DNA of 24,191 bases from Candidatus Latescibacteria bacterium 4484_7 (GCA_002085285.1 NATK01000008.1:1-24191); one strand, 5' to 3'. Shown: positions 15,892 to 23,717, counted from the stretch's first letter. The notes: a model not told the origin generated them from the letters alone. Numbers and translations: made by a program.

Positions 15892-16713
15892 TCAGGTCGC
15901 CGCGGCCTTCAATTCGGCGAGCATCCTCTCAGCCGCTTCAAGAGGCGATGCGGCCCTTATTATGGGCCTGCCCACAACAATGTAATCGGACCCTGCGCTT
16001 ACGGCGTCTTTGGGAGCAGCGATGCGCTTCTGATCGTCCCGGTCTGCATTCGCAAATCTAATTCCAGGTGTTACAATGACAACCCGCTCACCGAATCGCT
16101 CCCTTATGGCGGCTGCTTCCCTCACTGATGAAACCACCCCATCGAGGCCCGAACCAACGGAAAGCTCGACCAACCTCAATACGAGGTCCTCTATCGTTCC
16201 ATCGTACGAGTATATCTCGGAGAGGTTTTGTCTCGAAAGACTCGTTAGGACTGTTACTCCGAGCAGAATGGGTCTCGAAGCAGCCGGTTCTACGGCTCTC
16301 GACACTGCTGCGTTCCTTGCCTCGGCTGAAAGTTCGATCTCGGACCTACCCTTCCCCTTGCCTCCCTCGCTGCCGGCTCTCATGGCCTCCATTTCCTCGA
16401 CCGCCTCCGCCGCAGCTCTGAGCATCTCCGCACCGCCGGAGGCATGGAGGGTCATCATATCGACTCCTATGGAGAGCGCAGCCCTCACGGAGCCGGCCAC
16501 CGTGGCGGGAATGTCGTGGAACTTTAGATCCAGGAACACATCTGCGCCCCTCGATTTTATCTCTTCGACGATGGACGGACCGAATGCTGTGAAAAGCCTG
16601 CTTCCCACCTTGAAAAATGAAACTGCGTCACCGAGTTCGTCGACGAGTTCAACGGCCCTGTTCCTATCCTCGACATCGAGCGCCACTATGAGCTGCGGAA
16701 TCTTTTTCCCCAT
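15892..16713 (-). CDS. pyrF: Orotidine 5'-phosphate decarboxylase with a low-complexity insertion
   Basis: The last enzyme of UMP synthesis, converting OMP to UMP. The TIM-barrel signature FLDLKFHDIP (60-69) has the Asp62-Lys64-Asp67 catalytic array, Lys35 (FFKVGSRLF) lies earlier, and TPGIR and DYIVVGRPI near the C-terminus bind phosphate. At 273 residues it is about 35 longer than usual. The excess is a Gly/Lys/Ala/Glu-rich segment at about 110-147, between the TLHASGG strand and the LLGVTVLTSL strand. All active-site residues are intact, so the insertion is probably a surface loop. AAAGG lies 8 nt before the ATG. It is the last pyrimidine gene of the operon, 41 bp after pyrD. Confidence 0.96.
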   Translation of the reverse strand: MGKKIPQLIVALDVEDRNRAVELVDELGDAVSFFKVGSRLFTAFGPSIVEEIKSRGADVFLDLKFHDIPATVAGSVRAALSIGVDMMTLHASGGAEMLRAAAEAVEEMEAMRAGSEGGKGKGRSEIELSAEARNAAVSRAVEPAASRPILLGVTVLTSLSRQNLSEIYSYDGTIEDLVLRLVELSVGSGLDGVVSSVREAAAIRERFGERVVIVTPGIRFANADRDDQKRIAAPKDAVSAGSDYIVVGRPIIRAASPLEAAERMLAELKAAAT

Positions 16714-16754
16714 TCTTCAGACCTTTCCTTGCGATTTGCCCTTCTGCAATCTCT

Positions 16755-17645
16755 TCAGCCGGACAACCTCTCCGGGATTCCATCCTTTTCGAGCCTCTCG
16801 ATGATTCTTACCGGCAGCTCGGGGTCGTAGAAGATGGCCGTGCCTACCTCTACCGCTGCGGCACCAGCCATGAAGAACTTGAGTGCATCATCTACCGACG
16901 AGATGCCGCCCACACCGACAACGGGTATTTCGACGCTCCGGGCGATCTTCCAGACCGCTGCGAGAGCCACAGGGAGTATTGCAGGGCCGGAAAGACCGGC
17001 CGTCACCCTGTCAAATACCAATTTCCTGTTTCGCACATCTATGTCCATGCCGACTATCGTGTTCACGGCGACTATTCCGTCTGCTCCGGCTCCCTCTGCC
17101 GAGAGGGCAAGCGGAACGATATCTTCGACATTGGGGGTGAGCTTTGCCAGGATGCACTTGCCGCCGAGCACTTCACTCGCCCGCCTCACATATTTCTCGA
17201 CGAGTTCGGGATCTCTGCCAACCGCCATCCCCCCGATATCCACGTTGGGGCACGAGAGGTTGATCTCCACCGCATCGAAGCCTTCCGTCCCCGAGAGCCT
17301 CTCGAGGAGGCGCTCATAGTCCTCCCACCCTTCTGCGCCTATAGAAACGATCGGTCTCATTCCACGCTCGACCATTGCGGGCAACTTCTCCGACAGGAAC
17401 GCCTCGCAGCCGACATTTTCGAGGCCGATGCTGTTCAGAAGACCCGACGGAGTCTCGCGCAGCCTCGCCCCCCTGTTTCCCACCAGAGGCTTGTAGGTAA
17501 TCGTCTTTGCCACCACACCCCCGAGCACCGCAAGGTCAATTACAGTCTCGTACTCGAGACCGTAACCTGCCGGCCCTGAGGCGAGAAACACAGGGTTTTT
17601 GAAAACTGCACTGCCTATAGTGACCTCTACTCCCCTTCCGCTCAC
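16755..17645 (-). CDS. pyrD: Dihydroorotate dehydrogenase B, catalytic (FMN) subunit
   Basis: A class 1B dihydroorotate dehydrogenase that oxidises dihydroorotate to orotate and passes electrons to PyrK and NAD+. Visible are NPVFLASGPAGYG near the N-terminus, LLNSIGLENVG, the active-site loop EINLSCPNVDIGG with the catalytic Cys expected of class 1, AKLTPN, and the phosphate-binding GVGGISSVDDALKFFMAGAAAVEVG. The frame extends to 17702 and has an ATG at 17654, but GGAGGG touches that ATG directly. The TTG at 17648 (6 nt) and GTG at 17645 (9 nt) are better placed. GTG gives a GTGA overlap with the pyrK stop, matching the overlap style of neighbouring genes, and is used here. The immediately preceding pyrK supports the B-type heterotetramer. 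Confidence 0.95.
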   Translation of the reverse strand: MSGRGVEVTIGSAVFKNPVFLASGPAGYGLEYETVIDLAVLGGVVAKTITYKPLVGNRGARLRETPSGLLNSIGLENVGCEAFLSEKLPAMVERGMRPIVSIGAEGWEDYERLLERLSGTEGFDAVEINLSCPNVDIGGMAVGRDPELVEKYVRRASEVLGGKCILAKLTPNVEDIVPLALSAEGAGADGIVAVNTIVGMDIDVRNRKLVFDRVTAGLSGPAILPVALAAVWKIARSVEIPVVGVGGISSVDDALKFFMAGAAAVEVGTAIFYDPELPVRIIERLEKDGIPERLSG

Positions 17646-18475
17646 CAAGTCCATCCCTCCCAATCTATTTCCTCCGCATCGAACACCGGTCCGTCGCTGC
17701 ACACAGTCTTCAGTGCACTCTCGCCGTCTCCTTTCAACGGCACTGTGCAGCCGCGGCAGGCTCCAAGCCCGCAGGCCATTACTGCTTCGAGCGAGGTGTA
17801 ATGATGCGCGAAACGTCCCTTATACATGCCGCCGAGTCCCGCTACGGCATCGCAGAGAGCTCTGACCATCCCTCTCGGACCACAAGAATAAATGTCCCCC
17901 TCGGGCAGGGAGTTGTCGAGTGCGAGGCTCTTGAAGAGCTCGACCGCATCTCCCTCGAATCCCAACGAACCATCGAGTGTGGCATAGTGACTTTCGATAA
18001 CTACCTCGTCGAGAATATCCCTCGCTATACCGACAGAACTCGCAGCGCCGTATATCAGAACGGCATTGGAAACACCGGCTGCTGACCATTTTTTTATCGC
18101 ATAGGCGATTGGGGCGATGCCCGTTCCGCCTGCGATCAAAATCACCGGTCTCTGCGAAGGAGCCGGAAAGGTGCGTCCGCCCAAAGGCCCGAGGATTTTC
18201 ACCGGCTCTTTAGTTCTCTTCTTTGAAAGTGCCTCCGAGCCTGGACCTACAACCTTTACCAGAATCTCTATGTGCTCATCGTCCTGCCACATAATGCTGA
18301 AGGGGCGCAGAAGAAGAGGTGTCGTGTTCTCCACTGCACGAATCGAGATGAATCCGCCCGGTTCAGTATCGGGGAAACCCGCAGGCCTTTTGATGGAAAT
18401 GACGTGGGTGTCCGGATAGAGTGCGCGATTATCGAGAATCTCCGTTAGAAAGATGCCCCTGCCCGCCGAACTCAA
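17642..18475 (-). CDS. pyrK: Dihydroorotate dehydrogenase B, electron-transfer subunit
   Basis: A 277-residue FAD and [2Fe-2S] protein that shuttles electrons from PyrD FMN to NAD+. RPFSI (57-61) binds FAD, GGTGIAP (116-122) and SCGPRGM (197-203) form the NAD module, and the cluster is held by Cys235, Cys240, Cys243 and Cys259 in the CxxxxCxxC...C pattern. Length is normal. The start is a TTG overlapping the TPR-lipoprotein stop as TTGA, with GGAGG 6 nt upstream, a strong ribosome site. The stop overlaps the pyrD start. The gene is therefore coupled on both sides, including to a gene with no known pyrimidine role. Confidence 0.96.
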   Translation of the reverse strand: MSSAGRGIFLTEILDNRALYPDTHVISIKRPAGFPDTEPGGFISIRAVENTTPLLLRPFSIMWQDDEHIEILVKVVGPGSEALSKKRTKEPVKILGPLGGRTFPAPSQRPVILIAGGTGIAPIAYAIKKWSAAGVSNAVLIYGAASSVGIARDILDEVVIESHYATLDGSLGFEGDAVELFKSLALDNSLPEGDIYSCGPRGMVRALCDAVAGLGGMYKGRFAHHYTSLEAVMACGLGACRGCTVPLKGDGESALKTVCSDGPVFDAEEIDWEGWTW

Positions 18476-20091
18476 TCATTACCTCCAGTGATCGCAGTGG
18501 AGTCTCTCCTACCGCCCGCCTTGGACAAATCAGTGGTGTCCGGAGCAGCGCTCGAAGAATCCGCAGCACCTCCAATGCATTTCAACGAATCGGCTGTACC
18601 TTCGGTGCCTTTAACCGGCGTCCCGGTACGGCGTCTTTCAGCCGCCGCACCGGCAGCAGAGCCAGTTGTATCCGCGAGCACTGAATCGACGAACGAGGCG
18701 AGCGAGTCGCCGAGTCCCTCGTACCCAAGGGCCTTTATCTCTTCAACCGCGCCGAGTGCCTGCTGGGTTCTCGGGAACATCTTTACGAGATCCGCGAATT
18801 GGCTCACGGCAGCAGTCGTGTCTTTCAGCTTGTTCACATAAACCCACCCCACGGCGTATGCCGCCTTCGGTGCATATGGAGTGTCAGAAAAGGTGTCAAT
18901 AACCGCCTTGTAGTTTGCGAGGGCGTGCTCGACCTCATCGAGTTTGGTGAGCTGTATCTCGGCAGCATAGAAGCGTCTTTCGGCTATCTGCTCCCTCGAC
19001 TGTTTTCCAGTTCTCGACTTCTCCAGCTCCATCAAGCGCTTCAAGCTGTTTGCCTTTTGAAGGGCGATCGAAGCAAAATCGGAACTCGGCGCTTCCTTCG
19101 GTGCCATCTCGAATGCCTTCTGAGCCCTCTCAAGTGAATCGAGTTTTTCATGATATATGATCCCTTCTCTATAATAGGCCTCGGCACTGTACAAAGACTT
19201 TGGGAACTCCTTCGTCACCGAATCATACACCTTGAGCGCACTCTTCAAAGAATCCATGCACTCATAGCTCGAGGCGAGACCGAGACGCAGCGCCGGTTTT
19301 TCCTTTATCGAGATGACCTTCGCCAAGAGTTCATTGTATAGATTCTCAGCTTCCTTGCACTTTCCTATCGCCGTGTAACATTTCCCCAGTGAGAGAGAGA
19401 TCTTGTAGCGATCCTCCCATGATATTCCCTTCCTCAATAGTTTCTCGTAGTTCGCGGCGGCCTTGTCATACTCCTCGAGATCAAAGAAGAGATTGGCGCT
19501 CCGGAGGACTGCCTCATTGACCAGCTCCCTGTCAGAAGCCTCCTCCACAACCTTCGAGTAGAAGTTCAAAGCCTCTTCGTTCTCTTCGAGCTCTCTTGCT
19601 ATATCGCCTGCAAGAAACATTACCTTGAAACGAAGTTTATTCTTCGGATACGTCGTCAAGAATTTTTCGACACTGCTGTAAGCCTGACTGAAATCCTTCT
19701 TCTCATAATAAGCCAGCGCCATCCAGTAGAGCGCCCGCGGAACATACTTGCTCTTCGGAAAATTCGTTTTCAGCTCGAAGAACTTGCGGATCCCTTTGTC
19801 GTACTCCCCTTCCCTCACCAGTGCCTGTCCCATGAGAAAGACTGCGTCATCGACATATCTGCTCTTCGGGTAATTACTCACAAGCTGAGCGCACTTCTTC
19901 ACCACCTCTTTGTACTTGCTGCTAACCTCTCTCTGCGAATCGGTCTTGCTTCGCTCCTCCTCCGCTTCCTTGTAGAGTCTTCTCGCGTTGTAAAGGGTGT
20001 TGAAGTATGCACAGGAGGACAATGTGAACAGCAAGACGACTCCTGCCCAAGCGAACAGCGATAGTGTAGATATCTTCTTGAATCTATTCAT
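18472..20091 (-). CDS. TPR-repeat lipoprotein embedded in the pyrimidine operon
   Basis: A 539-residue protein with a lipoprotein signal peptide: basic start, hydrophobic core, and lipobox LSSC with Cys27 followed by Ala, suggesting outer-membrane sorting. The mature start CAYFNTLYNARRLYKEAE is a form I associate with FCB-type bacteria. Residues about 45-460 are tandem TPR-like helical repeats of BamD/YbgF flavour (for example RYVDDAVFLMGQALV, YVPRALYWMALAYYE, PYAPKAAYAVGWVYV). The last 75 residues are Ser/Thr/Gly/Ala/Asp-rich and disordered. A scaffold role in envelope assembly is likely from the family, but no partner is visible. It lies between pyrC and pyrK, 59 bp from the former and overlapping the latter. 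The ribosome site is weak (GAGAAAG, rather distant). It is not a known pyrimidine-pathway protein. Confidence 0.85.
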   Translation of the reverse strand: MNRFKKISTLSLFAWAGVVLLFTLSSCAYFNTLYNARRLYKEAEEERSKTDSQREVSSKYKEVVKKCAQLVSNYPKSRYVDDAVFLMGQALVREGEYDKGIRKFFELKTNFPKSKYVPRALYWMALAYYEKKDFSQAYSSVEKFLTTYPKNKLRFKVMFLAGDIARELEENEEALNFYSKVVEEASDRELVNEAVLRSANLFFDLEEYDKAAANYEKLLRKGISWEDRYKISLSLGKCYTAIGKCKEAENLYNELLAKVISIKEKPALRLGLASSYECMDSLKSALKVYDSVTKEFPKSLYSAEAYYREGIIYHEKLDSLERAQKAFEMAPKEAPSSDFASIALQKANSLKRLMELEKSRTGKQSREQIAERRFYAAEIQLTKLDEVEHALANYKAVIDTFSDTPYAPKAAYAVGWVYVNKLKDTTAAVSQFADLVKMFPRTQQALGAVEEIKALGYEGLGDSLASFVDSVLADTTGSAAGAAAERRRTGTPVKGTEGTADSLKCIGGAADSSSAAPDTTDLSKAGGRRDSTAITGGND

Positions 20092-20150
20092 GGTGCATAG
20101 ACTTTCTCACATTTCCCGTCCCCGGACAACTCTAAAAGGAATGAGGGGGC

Positions 20151-21449
20151 TCAATCGTTGGGTATCCAGCGCCCACCGAGAAATGTACCCGCCACCTTTC
20201 CCGTGAAGCTCTTGCCGATAAGGGGGGTGTTCTTCGATTTCGAACGGATCATCCGCTTCTTCAACGTCCACTCCTCAAACGGATCGAAGAGGACGAGGTC
20301 GGCAGGAGCTTCCTTCTCGAGCTTGCCGCCGGGAAGACCGAGAATCCTCGCCGGCTCGACGGTCATGAAGCGCACTAGGTTCACGAGCTCTATCACTCCG
20401 CTCGCAACGAGCTCGGTGTTGAGCTGTGCAAAGGCTGTTTCGAACCCAATCATTCCGGAAGGAGCCCTGTCGAATTCGACCTGTTTGTCTATCTCGTTGT
20501 GGGGGGCATGATCGGTGGCAATACAATCGATGATACCGTCCTTGAGCGCCTGCCGCAGCGCCGAGATATCTTTCTTGCTCCTCAGCGGAGGATTGACCTT
20601 GAGATTCGAATCGTATGAATCGAGCATTGTCTCATCCAATGTGAGGTGATGCGGGGTAACCTCTGCGGTCACAGGTATTCCCTTCTTCTTTGCAGCCTTT
20701 ATCAGCTCCACTCCTCCCTGAGTCGATACGTGTGCTATGTGCAGCCTCGAGCCTGTTAGCTGGGCGAGCGCTATGTCCCTCGCTATTGCTATCTCTTCCG
20801 ATGCAGCCGGCGCCCCCCTCATTCCGAGTCGCGTAGATGAAAAGCTCTCGTTCATCAGCGAATACTCGGTGAGAAACGGGTCCTCGCAATGCGATATAAT
20901 CGTAAGGTCGTGATAGCCCGCGTACTCGAAGGCGTTCCGCATCACCTGGCTGTTGAGGATGTAGTTGCCGTCGTCGCTCAGCGCCACCGCTCCTGCTTTC
21001 TTCAGAAAGTAGTACTCGTTGAGCTGTTCCCCTTTGAGCCCCTTCGTCACCGCAGCCACTGGATAGACTCTGCACTTGCCAGCCGCTTCAGCACGGCTCA
21101 GTATGAATTCGATCACGCTCGGCTCATCTGCCACCGGATCGGTGTTTGCCATCGAGACGACCGAGGTGAACCCCCCCGCCGCTGCGGCAGCGGTACCTGT
21201 CTCGACAGTCTCCTTTTCCTCGTATCCGGGCTCCCTGAGATGCGTGTGAATATCTATAAACCCCGGGGAGAGGTAGTAGCCAGATGCATCGAGCACCGGA
21301 AGATCGGTCTCGACGCTCTTCTGCCACACTATATCAGTAACGAGCCCTTTCTGAATGAGGATCGAGCCTGCCCTCACCTTACCTGCCTCCGGGTCGACGA
21401 CCTTCGCACCTATTATCCAGAAATCCCGCTTGTCCTTCCATTCGATCAT
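20151..21449 (-). CDS. pyrC: Dihydroorotase (class I)
   Basis: A 432-residue amidohydrolase that cyclises carbamoyl-aspartate to dihydroorotate. Metal ligands are visible in DIHTHLREPG (66-75), ISHCED, HIAHVST and ATDHAPH. MANTDPVAD and NLKVNPPLRS are substrate-site segments of the class I enzyme, which often associates with PyrB. GAGGG lies about 7 nt before the ATG. It follows pyrB by 24 bp and is followed after 59 bp by the TPR lipoprotein. Length and catalytic residues are complete, so this is an active dihydroorotase rather than a non-catalytic PyrC' homologue. Confidence 0.97.
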   Translation of the reverse strand: MIEWKDKRDFWIIGAKVVDPEAGKVRAGSILIQKGLVTDIVWQKSVETDLPVLDASGYYLSPGFIDIHTHLREPGYEEKETVETGTAAAAAGGFTSVVSMANTDPVADEPSVIEFILSRAEAAGKCRVYPVAAVTKGLKGEQLNEYYFLKKAGAVALSDDGNYILNSQVMRNAFEYAGYHDLTIISHCEDPFLTEYSLMNESFSSTRLGMRGAPAASEEIAIARDIALAQLTGSRLHIAHVSTQGGVELIKAAKKKGIPVTAEVTPHHLTLDETMLDSYDSNLKVNPPLRSKKDISALRQALKDGIIDCIATDHAPHNEIDKQVEFDRAPSGMIGFETAFAQLNTELVASGVIELVNLVRFMTVEPARILGLPGGKLEKEAPADLVLFDPFEEWTLKKRMIRSKSKNTPLIGKSFTGKVAGTFLGGRWIPND

Positions 21450-21473
21450 TGGTCACCCTCACATAAGGTTAAG

Positions 21474-22433
21474 TTATTGGATACTCGAATCCTCGACCTT
21501 TCCCCCTGCAATGAGAAACAGCACGGCCATCCTCACCGCCACTCCATTGGTCACCTGCCTGAGAATCACCGCTCTTTCGCCGTCCGCCACATCCTGATCG
21601 ATCTCCACCCCCCTGTTCATCGGCCCGGGATGCATCACTATGCAGTGCGGCGGTGCGTAGTCGAGCACATCCGGCCTCACACCGAAGACCTCGAAGTATT
21701 CTTGCAGCGAAGGGAAGAGATGGAGCTTCTGACGCTCGAGCTGAATGCGAAGGATGTTGATCGCATCCGCTTCGGCGACAGCCTTCCTTATATCGAGCTC
21801 GACATTCACCCCGCCCACACCGAGCTTTTCGATTTCGGTGGGCATCATCGTGGGCGGCCCGCAGACAGTCACCTTTGCCCCCATCTTCGTAAGGCCCCAA
21901 ATGTTTGAGCGTGCCACACGGCTGTGCATGATGTCTCCGATGATCGTGATCTTCTTCCCCTCGAGCGATCCGAGCCTCTGCCTCAGTGTCATCATATCGA
22001 GCAGCGCCTGAGTCGGATGCTCGTGCTGACCGTCGCCGGCATTTATGATAGAGGCCTCGAGAAACCTCGAGAGAAACCGGTGGGCACCGGATGATGAGTG
22101 CCTCAATACGACGACATCGACCTTCATCGCCTGAATGTTCTGAGCCGTATCCCTCAGCGTTTCTCCCTTGACAACAGACGAGGTGGACGTCGAGAAGCTG
22201 ACCGTGTCGGCACTCAGCCTCTTCTCGGCCAACTCGAAGCTTATCCTGGTCCTCGTGCTGGGCTCGAAGAAGAGATTGGCCACCGTTACGCCCCTCAAGG
22301 CTGGCACCTTCTTGATCGGCCTTTCAGAGATCTCCTTGAAAGAGTCGGCCGTATCGAGGATGAGCCCTATCTCTTCGGGACTCAACTCCTCGAGTGTTAT
22401 TAGATCTTTCCTGTTAAACTGTACCGGATTCAT
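21474..22433 (-). CDS. pyrB: Aspartate carbamoyltransferase, catalytic subunit
   Basis: A 319-residue enzyme that condenses carbamoyl phosphate with aspartate. The carbamoyl-phosphate site FFEPSTRTR is at 55-63, SVVKGETLRDT (86-96) supplies the neighbouring-subunit Lys, and GDGQHEHPTQALLD and the HPGPMNRG loop near residue 268 complete the active site. No pyrI regulatory-subunit gene is adjacent, and with a class I pyrC next to it the enzyme is likely of the unregulated or PyrC-associated type. The gene starts 136 bp after pyrR. That gap contains GC-rich inverted repeats but no second terminator with a T-run, so control is probably at the leader upstream of pyrR. Confidence 0.97.
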   Translation of the reverse strand: MNPVQFNRKDLITLEELSPEEIGLILDTADSFKEISERPIKKVPALRGVTVANLFFEPSTRTRISFELAEKRLSADTVSFSTSTSSVVKGETLRDTAQNIQAMKVDVVVLRHSSSGAHRFLSRFLEASIINAGDGQHEHPTQALLDMMTLRQRLGSLEGKKITIIGDIMHSRVARSNIWGLTKMGAKVTVCGPPTMMPTEIEKLGVGGVNVELDIRKAVAEADAINILRIQLERQKLHLFPSLQEYFEVFGVRPDVLDYAPPHCIVMHPGPMNRGVEIDQDVADGERAVILRQVTNGVAVRMAVLFLIAGGKVEDSSIQ

Positions 22434-22569
22434 ACTACCTGTCCCTATTCGTTAAGTGCCCCCTGTTCAATTCGCTCCGGCCTATCCATGCACCTCGATC
22501 GAGCTGAATGGCTGAAGCTCCATGCTCTCGAACGAAGCGGCGCGGACGGCCGCCCGGTTAATATATAGA

Positions 22570-23514
22570 CTATCTTTTTCCTTTCGAACGTCTCGTGCTC
22601 CTCCCTTTCGCCCGAGCCGATCCTCCCTTGCCCTTGGCGCTTGCAGAGGATGCCGAGCCCTTCCTTTTAGCCTGCGCCTTGGCCGCCTTCTTTGCAGGAA
22701 CCTTTGCTGAGGCCCTTACTGCTCCCTTCGCTGGTCTTTTACCTTCAGCCTTTTTCACTGCCGCGCCCCTGGAAGTGCTTTTCGCCCCGAGACCCTTGGA
22801 AATCTTTTTAGCCGCCTCAACCTTTTTGCCCTCACCCTGGGCCTTCAGCCTCGAAGCCGCCACGCCTCTTGCCCCCCCCGACACGGGGGACGTTCTTTTC
22901 TCTGCAGGCGAAGATTTTGCCTTCACGCGCCTCTCCGGCCCTTTCGAAACCGACTCCTCCGCTTCCTCCTCCACGACTTCGCTGAGGTAAACCCTGTCTT
23001 CTCCGTCTGTTTCTTTGAGAAACACCTCGACCGTTTCATGCGGCGAGGTAGGCACGTTCTTTCCCACGAAATCGGCTCTTATCGGGAACTCTCTGTGTCC
23101 GCGGTCAATGAGGACGGCGAGGTGGATCGCCCTTGGCCTGCCGAAGTCAATCAGCTCGTCCAGAGCCGCTCGCACCGTTCTTCCCGTAAAAAGCACATCG
23201 TCCACAAGAACGATGACCTTGTTCGTTACATCCTGATATATCTCCGTCTTACCGATGATCGGATTGACATCGACCATCTGGAGGTCGTCACGGTACAGTG
23301 TTATATCGAGCGCACCCACCGGCACCTCCGTCTCCTCAAATCGAGCGATCGCCTTCGAAATCCTCTCCGCGAGCGGCACACCTCTTTTCCTTATGCCGAC
23401 GAGAATGAGATCATCGACACCGCTGTTTCGCTCTACGATCTCGTGCGCAATCCGCTGCAATGTCCTCGTGATCTGTTTTTCATCCATCACGACGGCTTTC
23501 TTGATTATTTTCAA
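22570..23514 (-). CDS. pyrR: PyrR, pyr operon attenuation regulator/uracil phosphoribosyltransferase, with basic histone-H1-like tail
   Basis: Residues about 1-182 are a complete PyrR: KAVVMDEKQI, TRTLQRIAHEIVERN, LVGIRKRGVPLA, DITLYRDDL, the PRPP loop VLVDDVLFTGRT (about 102-113), LAVLIDRGHRELPIR-like residues and GKNVPTS. PyrR binds pyr leader RNA when UMP is high and also has UPRT activity. After an acidic linker (EEEAEE) comes a tail of about 124 residues made of Lys, Ala, Ser, Arg and Gly, resembling histone H1 or AlgP. Normal PyrR is about 180 residues, so the tail nearly doubles it. The frame reaches a TTG at 23568, but the TTG at 23514 has GGAGG 8 nt upstream and gives the usual N-terminus (M-KIIKKAVVMDE), so it is preferred. 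Confidence 0.92.
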   Translation of the reverse strand: MKIIKKAVVMDEKQITRTLQRIAHEIVERNSGVDDLILVGIRKRGVPLAERISKAIARFEETEVPVGALDITLYRDDLQMVDVNPIIGKTEIYQDVTNKVIVLVDDVLFTGRTVRAALDELIDFGRPRAIHLAVLIDRGHREFPIRADFVGKNVPTSPHETVEVFLKETDGEDRVYLSEVVEEEAEESVSKGPERRVKAKSSPAEKRTSPVSGGARGVAASRLKAQGEGKKVEAAKKISKGLGAKSTSRGAAVKKAEGKRPAKGAVRASAKVPAKKAAKAQAKRKGSASSASAKGKGGSARAKGRSTRRSKGKR

Positions 23515-23566
23515 TTTGAGATCCTCCGTTTCATCCGGCTGGGCGATTGGGCGATTAGGTTCGGGC

Positions 23567-23594
23567 AAAAAAAATCCTCCTGGTCATGGAGGAT
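23567..23594 (-). terminator. Intrinsic terminator in the pyrR leader (attenuator)
   Basis: Minus-strand ATCCTCC-ATGACCA-GGAGGAT is a perfect 7 bp stem with a 7 nt loop, followed directly by a run of eight T. It lies between the promoter and pyrR, so it would stop transcription before the operon. Its 5' arm is also the 3' arm of a competing antiterminator helix. Confidence 0.8.
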
Positions 23595-23643
23595 AAGTAC
23601 GACTTTGCCCTATGAGCCATCCTTTCCTGGCCTCCCGGACCAG
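23580..23643 (-). promoter_or_regulatory. PyrR-type anti-antiterminator and antiterminator in the pyr leader RNA
   Basis: RNA from 23643 to 23631 (CUGGUCCGGGAGG) can pair with RNA from 23592 to 23580 (CCUCCAUGACCAG): 6 plus 5 base pairs around a 2x2 internal loop, an antiterminator that sequesters the terminator 5' arm. The same upstream segment can instead fold locally as CUGGUC-CGGGA-GGCCAG (23627-23643). That hairpin presents UCCGGGAGG, close to the known PyrR-binding loop UCCNGNGAGG but one base shorter. In known PyrR systems, PyrR-UMP stabilises this hairpin and frees the terminator. The mechanism here is inferred from the folds. Confidence 0.7.
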
Positions 23644-23667
23644 ATTAAAAGGTCATTGATTTACTGC

Positions 23668-23696
23668 ATTTTATACAATGCCCCTATGAAGTGCAA
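23668..23696 (-). promoter_or_regulatory. Predicted sigma70-type promoter of the pyr operon
   Basis: Minus-strand TTGCAC (23691-23696) and TAAAAT (23668-23673) are 17 bp apart; an overlapping TATAAA would give a 15 bp spacer. The predicted start near 23661 places the whole attenuator in the transcript, with about 145 nt before the pyrR start. An A-tract lies just upstream of the -35. Confidence 0.6.
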
Positions 23697-23701
23697 CTAC
23701 T

Positions 23702-23717
23702 TTTTTTATTTTTTCGC
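23702..23717 (-). repeat. A-tract direct repeat, copy 1 (UP-element position)
   Basis: Minus-strand GCGAAAAAATAAAAAA ends five bases upstream of the -35 box, roughly at -42 to -57, where an UP element would contact the RNA polymerase alpha subunits. An identical 16-mer occurs 78 bp further upstream. Confidence 0.55.

Noticed and set aside
20889..21908. 339-codon plus-strand open frame opposite pyrC and pyrB
   Set aside because: It is the mirror of two conserved enzymes; the composition (His/Arg-rich) is typical of antisense frames.
22434..22569. Second pyr attenuator between pyrR and pyrB
   Set aside because: There are GC-rich inverted repeats but no terminator T-run and no UCCNGNGAGG-like loop.
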